Part shown: positions 9,224 through 17,996 of the stretch, one piece after another | How the letters are laid out: the number at the start of each line of letters is the position of its first letter | How positions within the stretch are numbered: the stretch's first letter is position 1 | Assembly: GCF_025359345.1 (NCBI RefSeq) | Contig: NZ_JANYGQ010000033.1 | Coordinates: 248,001-312,000, forward strand | DNA: 64,000 nucleotides | Origin: Mucilaginibacter sp. | GTDB lineage: Bacteria > Bacteroidota > Bacteroidia > Sphingobacteriales > Sphingobacteriaceae | Reading direction: 5' to 3' | Notes under the pieces: generated by a model | Told to the model about the DNA's origin: nothing | Database searches by the model: none | The model's input: only the letters and a program-made list of their open reading frames with translations | Program-made: the position numbers and the translations under genes

Positions 9224-10206
9224 TGGATAAGCCGTTAGTGTCAATTATTATCCCCCTGTATAATGCCGAAAAATATATTGCAGCTACCATGCAATCGGCT
9301 TTAAATCAAACCTGGACAAACAAGGAAATTATTGTCGTTGATGATGGGTCAACCGATAATTCCCTCGCTATAGCAAAGCAATTTGCAGGTGAAAACTTCA
9401 GGGTAATTACTGGTGTAAACAAAGGGGCGAGCGCGGCGCGAAATATAGGCTTAAAAGAGGCAAAAGGAGAGTACATACAATTTTTAGATGCCGATGATTT
9501 GCTGAGTGAAGATAAGATAGCTGCACAAATGGAAGTGCTGCTTAATTCGCCAGGCTATGTTGGCTTATGTGGAACCGTGCATTTTCAGGATGGGGATGAT
9601 CCTTTCAGCGGCGCCAAAATTGACGAGTGGTATATTGGAGGTTCAGATAACCCTGTCGACTTTTTGACTAAGCTATATGGCGGTGCCATTGTTGGTCCCC
9701 AATATGGTGGTATGATACAGCCTAATGCATGGCTAACACCAATGTCCCTGATTAACAAAGCCGGCTGGTGGAACGAGATGCGCAACCCCGATGATGACGG
9801 TGAGTTTTTTTGCAGGGTGCTGCTGGCGTCGAAAGGTGTAAAATATGTGGCGACCAGCACAAACTACTACCGGAAATTTATTACCGGCGACAGCTGGAGT
9901 GCTCACCGCAGCCATGAAGCAAGCAGCAATATTTTAAAATCGACTTTACTTAAAGCGCAATATCTTTTGGCAAGAACGGATGAACCGATAGTAACGCGAA
10001 TATTTAGCCTGATGTTATGGGAAAACGCATTTAGCTGCTACCCATATTTTAAAGATTTAAGTTTAACAGCCCAACAAAAAGCCGAAGAATTGGCGCCGGA
10101 TTATAAATATAACCCCTATAAAAACGGGCTGCCTTTGCTTTTATCAAAAATTACAGGCTGGAAAGCGGTAAAATACCTTCAATATTTAAAACATAAAACT
10201 AAATGA
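9223..10206 (+). CDS. GT2 family glycosyltransferase
   Basis: A 327-residue GT-A transferase with the standard opening PLVSIIIPLYNAEKYI, nucleotide site VVDDGSTDNS, and metal site LDADDLL. Then comes the NPDDDGEFFCRVL acidic loop. I chose ATG 9223, which overlaps the previous stop by one base, over an in-frame ATG at 9196 that would only add residues from inside the GT10 gene. The 3' end overlaps the next ATG by four bases (ATGA). It is similar to the GT2 proteins at 840 and 13160. Donor unknown. Confidence 0.87.
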   Translation: MDKPLVSIIIPLYNAEKYIAATMQSALNQTWTNKEIIVVDDGSTDNSLAIAKQFAGENFRVITGVNKGASAARNIGLKEAKGEYIQFLDADDLLSEDKIAAQMEVLLNSPGYVGLCGTVHFQDGDDPFSGAKIDEWYIGGSDNPVDFLTKLYGGAIVGPQYGGMIQPNAWLTPMSLINKAGWWNEMRNPDDDGEFFCRVLLASKGVKYVATSTNYYRKFITGDSWSAHRSHEASSNILKSTLLKAQYLLARTDEPIVTRIFSLMLWENAFSCYPYFKDLSLTAQQKAEELAPDYKYNPYKNGLPLLLSKITGWKAVKYLQYLKHKTK

Positions 10207-11057
10207 CTGTAGCTGCGGCGGGCGTAACTTTAGTAATATTTACCTGCGAAAGCCGGGAGCACCTGCTGGTTAAGACCTTTCAGTCATTTTCGGCGGCATG
10301 CGGCTATAAGTTTCAAAAAGTAATTTTAGCCATTGATGGCCAGGTAGACCCGGCAGCAATTGCGCAAATAAACCCCGACGTTATTTTGCAGTACACCAAA
10401 AGGAGGGGCTATGCGCATAGTATATCAAAAGCGTTAAAGCTTATCGATACCCCTTACTTCTTTTGGCTGGAAGACGACTGGACATTTCACAGGAACATAG
10501 ATGCGCCTTATTATACCCAAATCCTGTCTGACCATCCTGATTGGGCCGAGATAGTTTTCAGCAAAGACGGGCCGCTGGTTGCTGTTTCAAAAGTTAAACC
10601 GCTTGGCGAAAACCTGTATGAAACCACTTTCGGTTTTTCGGCTAACCCATGTTTTTGCAATACCGGGCATTTACAGCAGGCCTTCCAATTATTGGAGCAT
10701 GCACCCAAAGGCGACAAATTGGGTGAAGACGGATTTGAGAACTTCCTGTCAAAAACATTCGAAAAACAAAACATTAAATGTGTGATGGCTGACCCGGTTG
10801 ACCACCTGCCCATATCGCATGAGGGTTTCCTGGAAAGCACCCCGCGAAACTGGCATATGACAAATTCGCTGGAAACAAAAACGAGCAACCATTTAATGAC
10901 TATCCCGGTGCCGTCAATTGCCCGCAGGCTGTTAATGGTTTTTAAACTCGTTTCGGCATTTTGCAGGCTGGCTATTGGTCAGCTTGGCAATAATAAAATT
11001 TATGAATTCTGTTTCAGGGTGATCGCATCAGCAAAAACCATTAAAAAGGATGAGTGA
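10203..11057 (+). CDS. GT2-like glycosyltransferase
   Basis: A 284-residue protein with a GT-A-like N-terminal half: VTLVIFTCESREHLLVKTFQSF, AIDG, then a YAHSISKAL segment and the acidic cluster WLEDDWTFH that most likely binds the metal-sugar nucleotide. GEDGFENFLSK further along is the probable acceptor-side loop. It matches no named GT2 subgroup I can recall, so the call rests on fold features and context. It overlaps its neighbours by 4 and 8 bases. Confidence 0.72.
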   Translation: MTVAAAGVTLVIFTCESREHLLVKTFQSFSAACGYKFQKVILAIDGQVDPAAIAQINPDVILQYTKRRGYAHSISKALKLIDTPYFFWLEDDWTFHRNIDAPYYTQILSDHPDWAEIVFSKDGPLVAVSKVKPLGENLYETTFGFSANPCFCNTGHLQQAFQLLEHAPKGDKLGEDGFENFLSKTFEKQNIKCVMADPVDHLPISHEGFLESTPRNWHMTNSLETKTSNHLMTIPVPSIARRLLMVFKLVSAFCRLAIGQLGNNKIYEFCFRVIASAKTIKKDE

Positions 11058-12021
11058 GCAACGCTATGTATTAACCATTGCTACCGGCAAAAAGGTATTT
11101 GTTGATATGGCTGCAAACCTGGCCCGGTCGTTTTTGTGGTGGCACGGCGGCGGCGATATTCAATTCCAGTTGGTTACAGACCAGCCGCAATTTGTGCCGG
11201 CTGACGTCATCGAAAAAATTCAGATAATTAAAGTTGAGCCGGGTCAGCTGGGCAAAGGCTTTTCGGCCAAATTGCAGCTCGACAACTTAGTGAGCGATGG
11301 CAAAACCCTGTTTATTGACAGCGATTGCCTGGTATTTGGCCCGCTGGATATTGTGTTCGAAAAATTTAAAGGCGCTGCGGTATCTGTTACCGGGGGCTAC
11401 ATTTCCGCCGGCGATTGGTTTGGCGATATTGGATCAGTTTGTAAGAAATTCGATGTGCCGCATATTCCAAAATTCAACGGCGGACTATACTATATCGAGA
11501 AAAGCGAAACAAGTAAGAAAGTTTACGAAACCGCCCGGCAGCTTGAGACGGATTACGATAAGATAGGCTTTCTACGTTTACGCGGGTTACCAAACGACGA
11601 GGTGTTAATGGCCTTGGCTATGCAACTGCACGGCCAGGTACCGGTGCCTGATGATGCCACGATAATGAGCGACTTACAGGCTTGCCAGGGTAAATATGAA
11701 ATTGATGTGGTAAATGGCGTCCGCTCGTTAAACAACCCACCATACCCTAGCCCTCTGCACCAGGATTGGTATCCCTTTAAAACAGTTTCGCCGCTTATAG
11801 TGCATTTTCTCGGCTACTACACTTTACATTACCCTTACCTGCGCGAAGTTTACAGGTTAAAAAAGGCACTGGCGAAAAAGCTAAACCGGCTCACCGAACT
11901 GGCAGCTATCCTAAAGATTGAAGCGCCGGCCAGGATAAAAGAACAAATAAAAAAAACCTTCAGGCCATTATATCACAGGCTTGCAGGGGTACGAAAAATA
12001 AAAATATCTGAACGGGTTTAA
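11050..12021 (+). CDS. GT8-like glycosyltransferase
   Basis: A 323-residue GT-A transferase, paralogue of the gene at 5921. The probable DxD is in LFIDSDCLVFGPL (about residues 92-104), followed by IPKFNGGLYYIEKS. A conserved VPDDATIMSDL and NNPPYPSPLHQDWYP region follows, and both paralogues end with a basic, helix-rich tail that could touch the membrane. The 30-base gap after this gene, before the membrane acyltransferase, is the longest in the block. Sugar specificity unknown. Confidence 0.76.
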   Translation: MSEQRYVLTIATGKKVFVDMAANLARSFLWWHGGGDIQFQLVTDQPQFVPADVIEKIQIIKVEPGQLGKGFSAKLQLDNLVSDGKTLFIDSDCLVFGPLDIVFEKFKGAAVSVTGGYISAGDWFGDIGSVCKKFDVPHIPKFNGGLYYIEKSETSKKVYETARQLETDYDKIGFLRLRGLPNDEVLMALAMQLHGQVPVPDDATIMSDLQACQGKYEIDVVNGVRSLNNPPYPSPLHQDWYPFKTVSPLIVHFLGYYTLHYPYLREVYRLKKALAKKLNRLTELAAILKIEAPARIKEQIKKTFRPLYHRLAGVRKIKISERV

Positions 12022-12051
12022 ATGCATTTTTAATATCGCCACAATAGTTTT

Positions 12052-13176
12052 ATGAAATATTTAAAGGGCCTTGATACCCTTAGAGCTTTTGCAGTACTTA
12101 TAGTGATTATACAACACTGGGGGCCGCATAAGTTCAAGTCAGGTATACTGACATTTATTTTTTCGAGGTTAATTCCGGAGGGCACTTTTGGGGTTGATCT
12201 GTTTTTCGTTTTAAGCGGATTTCTTATAAGCAAAATATTGTTTGTTGCCAGTGATAAAGCGGCCCCGGTGGAAAGGTTGCATGTTATTAAAAATTTTTAC
12301 TTCCGCCGTGTATTGAGAATTTTCCCTGTTTATTTTCTCTTGGTGCTATTGGTTGTATTTGTTTTAAATGATACATATGCTAAAGAGCACATCGCGTACT
12401 TTTTAACGTATACATCAAATTTTTTAACGCTCAAAACAGTAGCGTGGGGAAGTATTGCGCACACATGGTCGCTCGCTGTCGAAGAGCAGTTTTACATTGT
12501 TTGGCCGTGGATAATAATTTACACGCCCAAAAAGTATTTATTCGGTGTTATATTAATATCGATAATTCTCGGTCTTGTAAGTTCAGTAATACTGCGAAAC
12601 ATGTACGGCCCTTTTTTTTATTTACTGCCGCTGCCTTGTATAACAGCCTTTGCAATTGGCGCACTATATGCTTATGTAGAAAACTACGGTCATTTTAAAA
12701 GATTAACAACCAACATATTGCTGATTTTACTGCCTGGAAGCTTGGCCTTATTATTTTGGCACAACATGGGGAAGGACATTGTGTTAATACGCGTTGTAAA
12801 TTCAATTGTAAGTATCAACCTGATAATTTACGTTTGCAGGGAAAATTATAATATAGTAACGCGATTTATTTTTAATAACAAGGTATTGGTTAATATAGGT
12901 AAAATAAGTTATGGGATATACTTATATCATTATATACTTCCGAAGTATTATAACCAGTTTGTTAATTACTTAGCCACTAAAGTAACCCTGAGTGATAAAC
13001 TAATTAAAATGCTGACATTCCCCCCGTCGGGTTATTTGATTGACTTTGTGCTTGTTTTACTCACAGCTGTGATATCATATAAATTTATTGAGCTTCCATT
13101 TTTGAGATTGAAGAAAAACTTCGCTTATTTATCGGACAAACCTGTAGCAGTAAAACCAAATGAGTTCAGCATTTGA
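12052..13176 (+). CDS. Acyltransferase family 3 (OafA-like) membrane protein
   Basis: Integral membrane O-acyltransferase of 374 residues that would transfer an acyl (often acetyl) group to a surface glycan, with the active site reached through the membrane. It begins YLKGLDTLRAFAVLIVIIQHW, the family's N-terminal helix with the catalytic histidine (Q-H-W), and continues GTFGVDLFFVLSGFLISK and FYFRRVLRIFPVYF, both hallmark motifs. About ten hydrophobic segments follow. Its base composition looks more AT-rich than its neighbours, a possible sign of separate acquisition. It overlaps the next gene by 17 bases. Confidence 0.88.
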   Translation: MKYLKGLDTLRAFAVLIVIIQHWGPHKFKSGILTFIFSRLIPEGTFGVDLFFVLSGFLISKILFVASDKAAPVERLHVIKNFYFRRVLRIFPVYFLLVLLVVFVLNDTYAKEHIAYFLTYTSNFLTLKTVAWGSIAHTWSLAVEEQFYIVWPWIIIYTPKKYLFGVILISIILGLVSSVILRNMYGPFFYLLPLPCITAFAIGALYAYVENYGHFKRLTTNILLILLPGSLALLFWHNMGKDIVLIRVVNSIVSINLIIYVCRENYNIVTRFIFNNKVLVNIGKISYGIYLYHYILPKYYNQFVNYLATKVTLSDKLIKMLTFPPSGYLIDFVLVLLTAVISYKFIELPFLRLKKNFAYLSDKPVAVKPNEFSI

Positions 13177-14110
13177 TATCAGCATAATTATTCCTGCTTA
13201 CAACCGCTTGTGGTGCTTGCCTGAAGCTATAGAGAGCTGCCGAGGGGCTGTTTGTAAAATCGAAATTATTGTTATTGATGACGGCAGCACTGACGGCACG
13301 CTACAGTGGTTGGAAAAGCAACCTGATATAATCGTGGTAAAACAATCTAATTCAGGTAAATGTGCTGCGGTGAACAGTGGCTTTAAAATTGCAAAAGGTA
13401 AATATATCCGCTTTTTAGACTCGGACGACATGCTTGCCGAAGATGCCAATGATGAACAGTTTGCGCTGGCCGTAAAAACCGGGGCAGACATTGTGGTAAG
13501 TGGCACCCGAGATTTTTATAACGGCGGGCAAACTCTTTACACGCGGTGCTTTGTGGATACCGACGATTTTATTGCGCAGCAATTGGGTGAAGGCTATGGT
13601 TCGCATTACTCGGCATTTATTTTTAAAAAGGAATTTCTTGAAGACATACCACACAACCCGGAGTTTGCGTACAGGGATGACCGACTGCTGATCCTGGAAG
13701 CTGCTTTAAAAAATCCCTTTATTGCGGTTCACCCTGGCATTGCGCTGGCACACCGTTTAGGCCATAACGACCGCTTACAAATAACCCAGGGTGTAAAGCA
13801 ACGAATGCAGAACTATCAGCAGTTGATGCTTTACAAAAGGATCGTGAATCAATTGGCCGACGAGAATAGGTTAACGAAACGGCGAATAGAAGCAGCAGCG
13901 AAGGTATTATGGACATTGGCCCACTGGATTGCAATTTACAACCTGACCGAAGCAAAAGAAGTCGTTAACTGGATATACGAACTTAACCCGGAGTTTATCA
14001 TTCCCGAAAAGGGCGCGTTAGGGTTTTTCTATAACAAAGCAGGGTTTACGGCAACCGAAAAGCTATTGCGGATTCGCCGTATTTTTAAAGGCAGGGTATT
14101 TAACAAATGA
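13160..14110 (+). CDS. GT2 family glycosyltransferase
   Basis: A 316-residue GT-A transferase with opening FDISIIIPAYNRLWCLPEAI, nucleotide site VIDDGSTDGT and metal site FLDSDDML. The GSHYSAFIFKKEFL and FAYRDDRLLILEA segments correspond to the acceptor loop. The ATG lies 17 bases before the previous stop, and its own stop overlaps the next ATG by four bases. The C-terminal 100 residues are helical and of unknown role. Specificity unknown. Confidence 0.86.
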   Translation: MSSAFDISIIIPAYNRLWCLPEAIESCRGAVCKIEIIVIDDGSTDGTLQWLEKQPDIIVVKQSNSGKCAAVNSGFKIAKGKYIRFLDSDDMLAEDANDEQFALAVKTGADIVVSGTRDFYNGGQTLYTRCFVDTDDFIAQQLGEGYGSHYSAFIFKKEFLEDIPHNPEFAYRDDRLLILEAALKNPFIAVHPGIALAHRLGHNDRLQITQGVKQRMQNYQQLMLYKRIVNQLADENRLTKRRIEAAAKVLWTLAHWIAIYNLTEAKEVVNWIYELNPEFIIPEKGALGFFYNKAGFTATEKLLRIRRIFKGRVFNK

Positions 14111-15255
14111 AGATATTTCTTTCTTTTTTACAGTCTGAGATTCAGCACCCCATCCCAGCCTATAGCTTTTGGCAATACTATATTAAAAAAGGTATAGCGG
14201 AGGCCGGGCATACCTGGGATGAGGCACCAGGACTTGATTGGGCTTTTGGCATTGTTCCGAAAAGCATAGAGGAGCAAAATAGCTGGAAGGGAAAAGTTTG
14301 GGAACAGACAGTTAATTACCTCGAAGAAAATCCAGCCGATGTTTTTCTGAGCTACCTGTACCCGGCGCAAATTGATAGCGGCGCAATTAACCGGATTAAA
14401 AGCCTTGGGATTGCCTGCGTTAATTTTTTTTGTGATAATGTGCGTGAGTTTAAAAAAATACCTGCGGAGTTTTCGGTGTTTGATTTAAACTGGGTGCCTG
14501 AGCAGAAGGCTATAGACCTTTATAAAAGCGCGGGCTATAATTATATCAACCTGCCGATGCCGATATGGCTCGAGCCTAAATTACGTGTCCCGCAGGGCGA
14601 AGCTAATAGCCTGCTAACATTTATCGGTTCGAAAGATATACAGCGGCAACTTTTTTTTGAGAATGTTATGCTGAAACGGCCTGATTTACCTTTGGCGATT
14701 CACGGGAAGGGATGGGGTGAGGGCGCAGCTGAGCCGGTGTTGGCCGCGAGACATTATTCTCTCGGGAACAAATTAGCTTTTCAATTCAATTTTATAAAGG
14801 AGAACGGCACTTTGCCGTATCTCCGCAAGTTAAAGCAACGCAAGCTTTCGGCAGAAATAAGCCCTGTATTAAAAGCAAAAGTGGGCGGGCCCATCAGTTT
14901 TGAAGAGTATAACCAATTAACATCGGCAAGCATGATAACAGTGGGTGTTAACAGGTATCCGTCTTATAACTTTCCGCTTAACCAACCGAATACTTATTCG
15001 CGGTTGCGGGATATCGAGGCACCGATGTTAGGCGCCTGCTACCTTACCGAATACACCGAGGGGCTTGGAGATTTATACGATTTTGACAATGAAATTGCTG
15101 TTTACACTGATGCAAGCAGTTTTATTGCAAAAGTTGATGTGTTGCAAAAAGATAAGAAGCTAAGGAAAAAGCTAAAGGTCAACGGGCAGAAACGCGCGCT
15201 GCATGACCATTCGATTGCTCAATCCCTTAATAAAATAATTCAAAAGATTAGGTAG
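14107..15255 (+). CDS. CgeB-like GT-B glycosyltransferase
   Basis: A 382-residue GT-B protein resembling the CgeB / Glyco_trans_1_2 group. The N-terminal half has DVFLSYLYPAQID and VNFFCDNVREF, where such proteins bind the acceptor; the C-terminal half has LLTFIGSKDIQRQLFF, then TVGVNRYPS and RLRDIEAPMLGACYLTEYTEGL, equivalent to the donor-binding region of the family. The terminal part has the usual helix with LRKKLKVNGQKRAL. It overlaps the previous gene by 4 bases and shares one base with the next start. Donor unknown. Confidence 0.76.
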   Translation: MKIFLSFLQSEIQHPIPAYSFWQYYIKKGIAEAGHTWDEAPGLDWAFGIVPKSIEEQNSWKGKVWEQTVNYLEENPADVFLSYLYPAQIDSGAINRIKSLGIACVNFFCDNVREFKKIPAEFSVFDLNWVPEQKAIDLYKSAGYNYINLPMPIWLEPKLRVPQGEANSLLTFIGSKDIQRQLFFENVMLKRPDLPLAIHGKGWGEGAAEPVLAARHYSLGNKLAFQFNFIKENGTLPYLRKLKQRKLSAEISPVLKAKVGGPISFEEYNQLTSASMITVGVNRYPSYNFPLNQPNTYSRLRDIEAPMLGACYLTEYTEGLGDLYDFDNEIAVYTDASSFIAKVDVLQKDKKLRKKLKVNGQKRALHDHSIAQSLNKIIQKIR

Positions 15256-16235
15256 TGGCTGTGATACATTTATACTACCAAAAACCGCCGCTGAGGTTTA
15301 AGTATATCCCGGGAGACAGGTACATTTTTCGCGTTTTGCGAAACCTGGTTAAGGGAAAAAAAATAAGCGGGTTGGATAAGGTGTTTATTAACCTTTGTAA
15401 GGGCTTTGATGAACTAAGTGTCGATTATACTGTAAACTTTCCGTATCATAAAATAAAACCAGGCGAACCGGTTATTACTCTTGGCCTTGGACAGTTTGCC
15501 CTCAAAGGATATAAACAACCTAACCCTGTGATTGCGGGAATAGGGTTAATGACACACCCCTGCCAGTGGCCTACGCTGCCCCAGGAGTACCCCGTAACAA
15601 AATACCTGCAGCATTCAAAGTGGACGATGGATATTTATGTGCCTTATTTCGGCAACGAAACGTGCGATTTATGGCCGTCGGGTATCGACACCGGCCATTG
15701 GTCGCCGGTTGAAAACGTCGAGAAGAAAATTGATTTTTTGGTTTACAGCAAGTTCCTGTTTGATAAAGAAAAGAACGGCGCCGAACTAAAGCGGCCCATA
15801 TTAAATAAGCTGGATAAGCTAGGTTATAGCTATCGCGAAATTGTTTACGGCAGTTATATTGAAACAGAATACCATGATTTGCTGCAGCAATGCAAGGCGA
15901 TGATTTTTTTGTGTGAGCACGAAAGCCAGGGGTTTGCTTGTTGTGAAGCAATGGCCATGAACGTGCCTGTTTTTGCCTGGGACCAGGGTTTTTGGCTCGA
16001 CCCTAACAGGTTTGAGTGGAATAATCCCGTGGTGCCGGCTACATCCGTTCCATTTTTTGATGAACGGTGCGGGATGACTTTTAAAAATTTTGAAGTATTT
16101 GAAGAAACCGTTACCTCGTTTTATAACAAAGTAAAAAACGGCGATTTTGCCCCGCGCGACTACGTATTGCAAAATCTCACCTTAAAAAAGAGCGCCGAAC
16201 GAATGCTGGAGATTGTAAACAGCGTATATAAATGA
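15255..16235 (+). CDS. GT4-like glycosyltransferase
   Basis: A 326-residue GT-B-like protein. The region HESQGFACCEAMAMNVPVFAWD has the spacing of the GT4 E-x7-E donor site, with the first position occupied by E in HESQG and the second by E in CCEAM. The preceding YGSYIETEYHDLLQQCKAMIFL matches the strand-helix unit before that motif. The N-terminal domain is short and has little similarity to named families. The start is GTG at 15255, sharing one base with the previous TAG; a second GTG lies two codons later. Specificity unknown. Confidence 0.74.
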   Translation: MAVIHLYYQKPPLRFKYIPGDRYIFRVLRNLVKGKKISGLDKVFINLCKGFDELSVDYTVNFPYHKIKPGEPVITLGLGQFALKGYKQPNPVIAGIGLMTHPCQWPTLPQEYPVTKYLQHSKWTMDIYVPYFGNETCDLWPSGIDTGHWSPVENVEKKIDFLVYSKFLFDKEKNGAELKRPILNKLDKLGYSYREIVYGSYIETEYHDLLQQCKAMIFLCEHESQGFACCEAMAMNVPVFAWDQGFWLDPNRFEWNNPVVPATSVPFFDERCGMTFKNFEVFEETVTSFYNKVKNGDFAPRDYVLQNLTLKKSAERMLEIVNSVYK

Positions 16236-17263
16236 AAATACTGCTGATAATGGATCCCGGCATACCTGTACCGCCGCCCTTATATGGCGGGCACGAGCGG
16301 CTGGTATATATGTTTGCAGAAGAATATCAAAAGCAGGGCCACGAGGTAAGCCTGCTGGCTGGTCCGGATTCACACATTTCGGGCACCTGTTATGCTTTTG
16401 GCGAAAACAACCTGGAGAAAACGACCGCGCAAAAAAATAGAGAATTGCTGCAAGCCTGGGCGTTTTTGAGGAAGCGCAGGAACGAATTCGACCTGGTACA
16501 CAATTTTGGCAGATTGATTTACCTGCTGCCTGTTTTAAACAACCCGGTGAAAAAAATAATGACCTATGGCCGACCGGTTTCTGCCAGGGGGATAAAAATT
16601 ATAAACGTGTTGCCAAACCGTGATTTAATATTTACTGCGTGCAGCAATTATTGCGTTTCGACCGGCAATGTTGCCGGCAAGTGGAAAACAGTTTATAATG
16701 CTATCGATTTCGCCCAATACCGGTTAATTGACAACCCCGGCGAAAATGCCCCGCTAATGTTTCTTGGCCGTCTTGATAAAGTAAAAGGGGTGCATACCGC
16801 TATAAAAGTTGCGAAAGCTACCAACCATCAATTAATTATTGCTGGTAATATTCCGCATACCGCCGATAACCTGGAATATTTTAAAACTGAAATTGAACCG
16901 CTGATTGACGGTAAACAAATAAAGTATGTGGGTGCGCTTAACGATGCGGGAAAGAACGACTACCTGGGAAACGCTAAAGCCCTGCTTTTCCCTATAGAAT
17001 GGGACGAACCCTTTGGAATGGTAATGGTTGAGGCCATGGCCTGCGGCACACCAGTAGTTGCATTTAGCCGCGGCTCGGTGCCCGAAGTGGTGACCGGGCA
17101 AACCGGTATAAAAGTTAATACATTTGAGGAGATGGTGGCAGCTATAAAACCGGCTGCCGGCATCGACAGAAAATTGTGCCGCGAAACAGCTAAGCAAAGA
17201 TTTGATTGCCCGGTAATAGCAAAACAGTACCTGCAACTTTTTAGCACCGCAAATAAAAATTGA
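16232..17263 (+). CDS. GT4 family glycosyltransferase
   Basis: A 343-residue GT-B retaining glycosyltransferase. The N-terminal glycine loop is PPPLYGGHERLVYMFAEEY; the donor site includes LGRLDKVKGVHTAIK and the E-x7-E motif in EPFGMVMVEAMACGTPVVAF, followed by GSVPEVV. The N-terminal PPxYGG motif is common in enzymes of this family found in polysaccharide operons. The ATG overlaps the previous stop by 4 bases. It probably acts in the cytoplasm on undecaprenyl-linked acceptors. Donor unknown. Confidence 0.88.
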   Translation: MKILLIMDPGIPVPPPLYGGHERLVYMFAEEYQKQGHEVSLLAGPDSHISGTCYAFGENNLEKTTAQKNRELLQAWAFLRKRRNEFDLVHNFGRLIYLLPVLNNPVKKIMTYGRPVSARGIKIINVLPNRDLIFTACSNYCVSTGNVAGKWKTVYNAIDFAQYRLIDNPGENAPLMFLGRLDKVKGVHTAIKVAKATNHQLIIAGNIPHTADNLEYFKTEIEPLIDGKQIKYVGALNDAGKNDYLGNAKALLFPIEWDEPFGMVMVEAMACGTPVVAFSRGSVPEVVTGQTGIKVNTFEEMVAAIKPAAGIDRKLCRETAKQRFDCPVIAKQYLQLFSTANKN

Positions 17264-17275
17264 ATTGAACAATTT

Positions 17276-17995
17276 ATGACCGTTAAACAAAAAATAGGTA
17301 AGCTTATTACTAAAATGTCGCCGGTGTCGCCGGAAAGCCTAACTATTTTACGCACCGAATTCCGGGCTTTCAGGAGCAGGGTTAATTACCGTTTGAATCC
17401 CTTTAAAAGGCTTAACGTTGCAAAATATTCGGCTGGTGAAAATATTAGTTTAAATGTTGGCTGCGGCCCTTTCGGGCATGATGGGTGGGTCAACGTAGAC
17501 TTGATGAACTTAAATAATGTTTCATTCACTTTCGACTCGAGAAAGCATTTACCCTTTAAGAACAGCACTGTAGACAGGATTAGGGTCGAACATTTTTTTG
17601 AGCATCTGGATAAAATATCGGAAGCGCCCTTTTTTTTAGATGAATGTAAAAGAGTAATGAAGGATGGTGCGGTTTTAAGAATTGCCGTGCCGGACGCCGA
17701 AATGTTTATTGAGGCCTATTCTAAAAACGATAAGAGCCTTTGGAAGGCGTTGGGATATGATATTGAGGCGCTCCCCGGAAATTTCGACACAAAAATTGCC
17801 ATTCTTAACCATATTTTTCGGCAGGATGGTGAGCATAAGTATGCCTATGATTTTGAAGCGTTGAATTATTTTTTGGCGAAGCATGGGTTTAAAAATATAA
17901 CCAGGCAAAGGTACCGGGAATCGCTTGATGAACAATTGATAGACGATCAGGAGAACCACAGCAATCATTCGTTATACGTTGATTGCATGAAATAG
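17276..17995 (+). CDS. Class I SAM-dependent methyltransferase (paralogue)
   Basis: A 239-residue methyltransferase paralogous to the one at 5214. Motif I is LNVGCGPFGHDGWVNVDLM, then LPFKNSTVDRIRVEHFFEHLD, LRIAVPDAEMFIEAY, and FRQDGEHKYAYDFEAL, which aligns with the same segments of the other copy. The N-terminal 55 residues are basic and differ between the two, so they may set partner or acceptor choice. It lies 12 bases after the GT4 gene and one base before the next TTG start. Methylates an unknown sugar by inference. Confidence 0.82.
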   Translation: MTVKQKIGKLITKMSPVSPESLTILRTEFRAFRSRVNYRLNPFKRLNVAKYSAGENISLNVGCGPFGHDGWVNVDLMNLNNVSFTFDSRKHLPFKNSTVDRIRVEHFFEHLDKISEAPFFLDECKRVMKDGAVLRIAVPDAEMFIEAYSKNDKSLWKALGYDIEALPGNFDTKIAILNHIFRQDGEHKYAYDFEALNYFLAKHGFKNITRQRYRESLDEQLIDDQENHSNHSLYVDCMK

Positions 17996-17996
17996 C

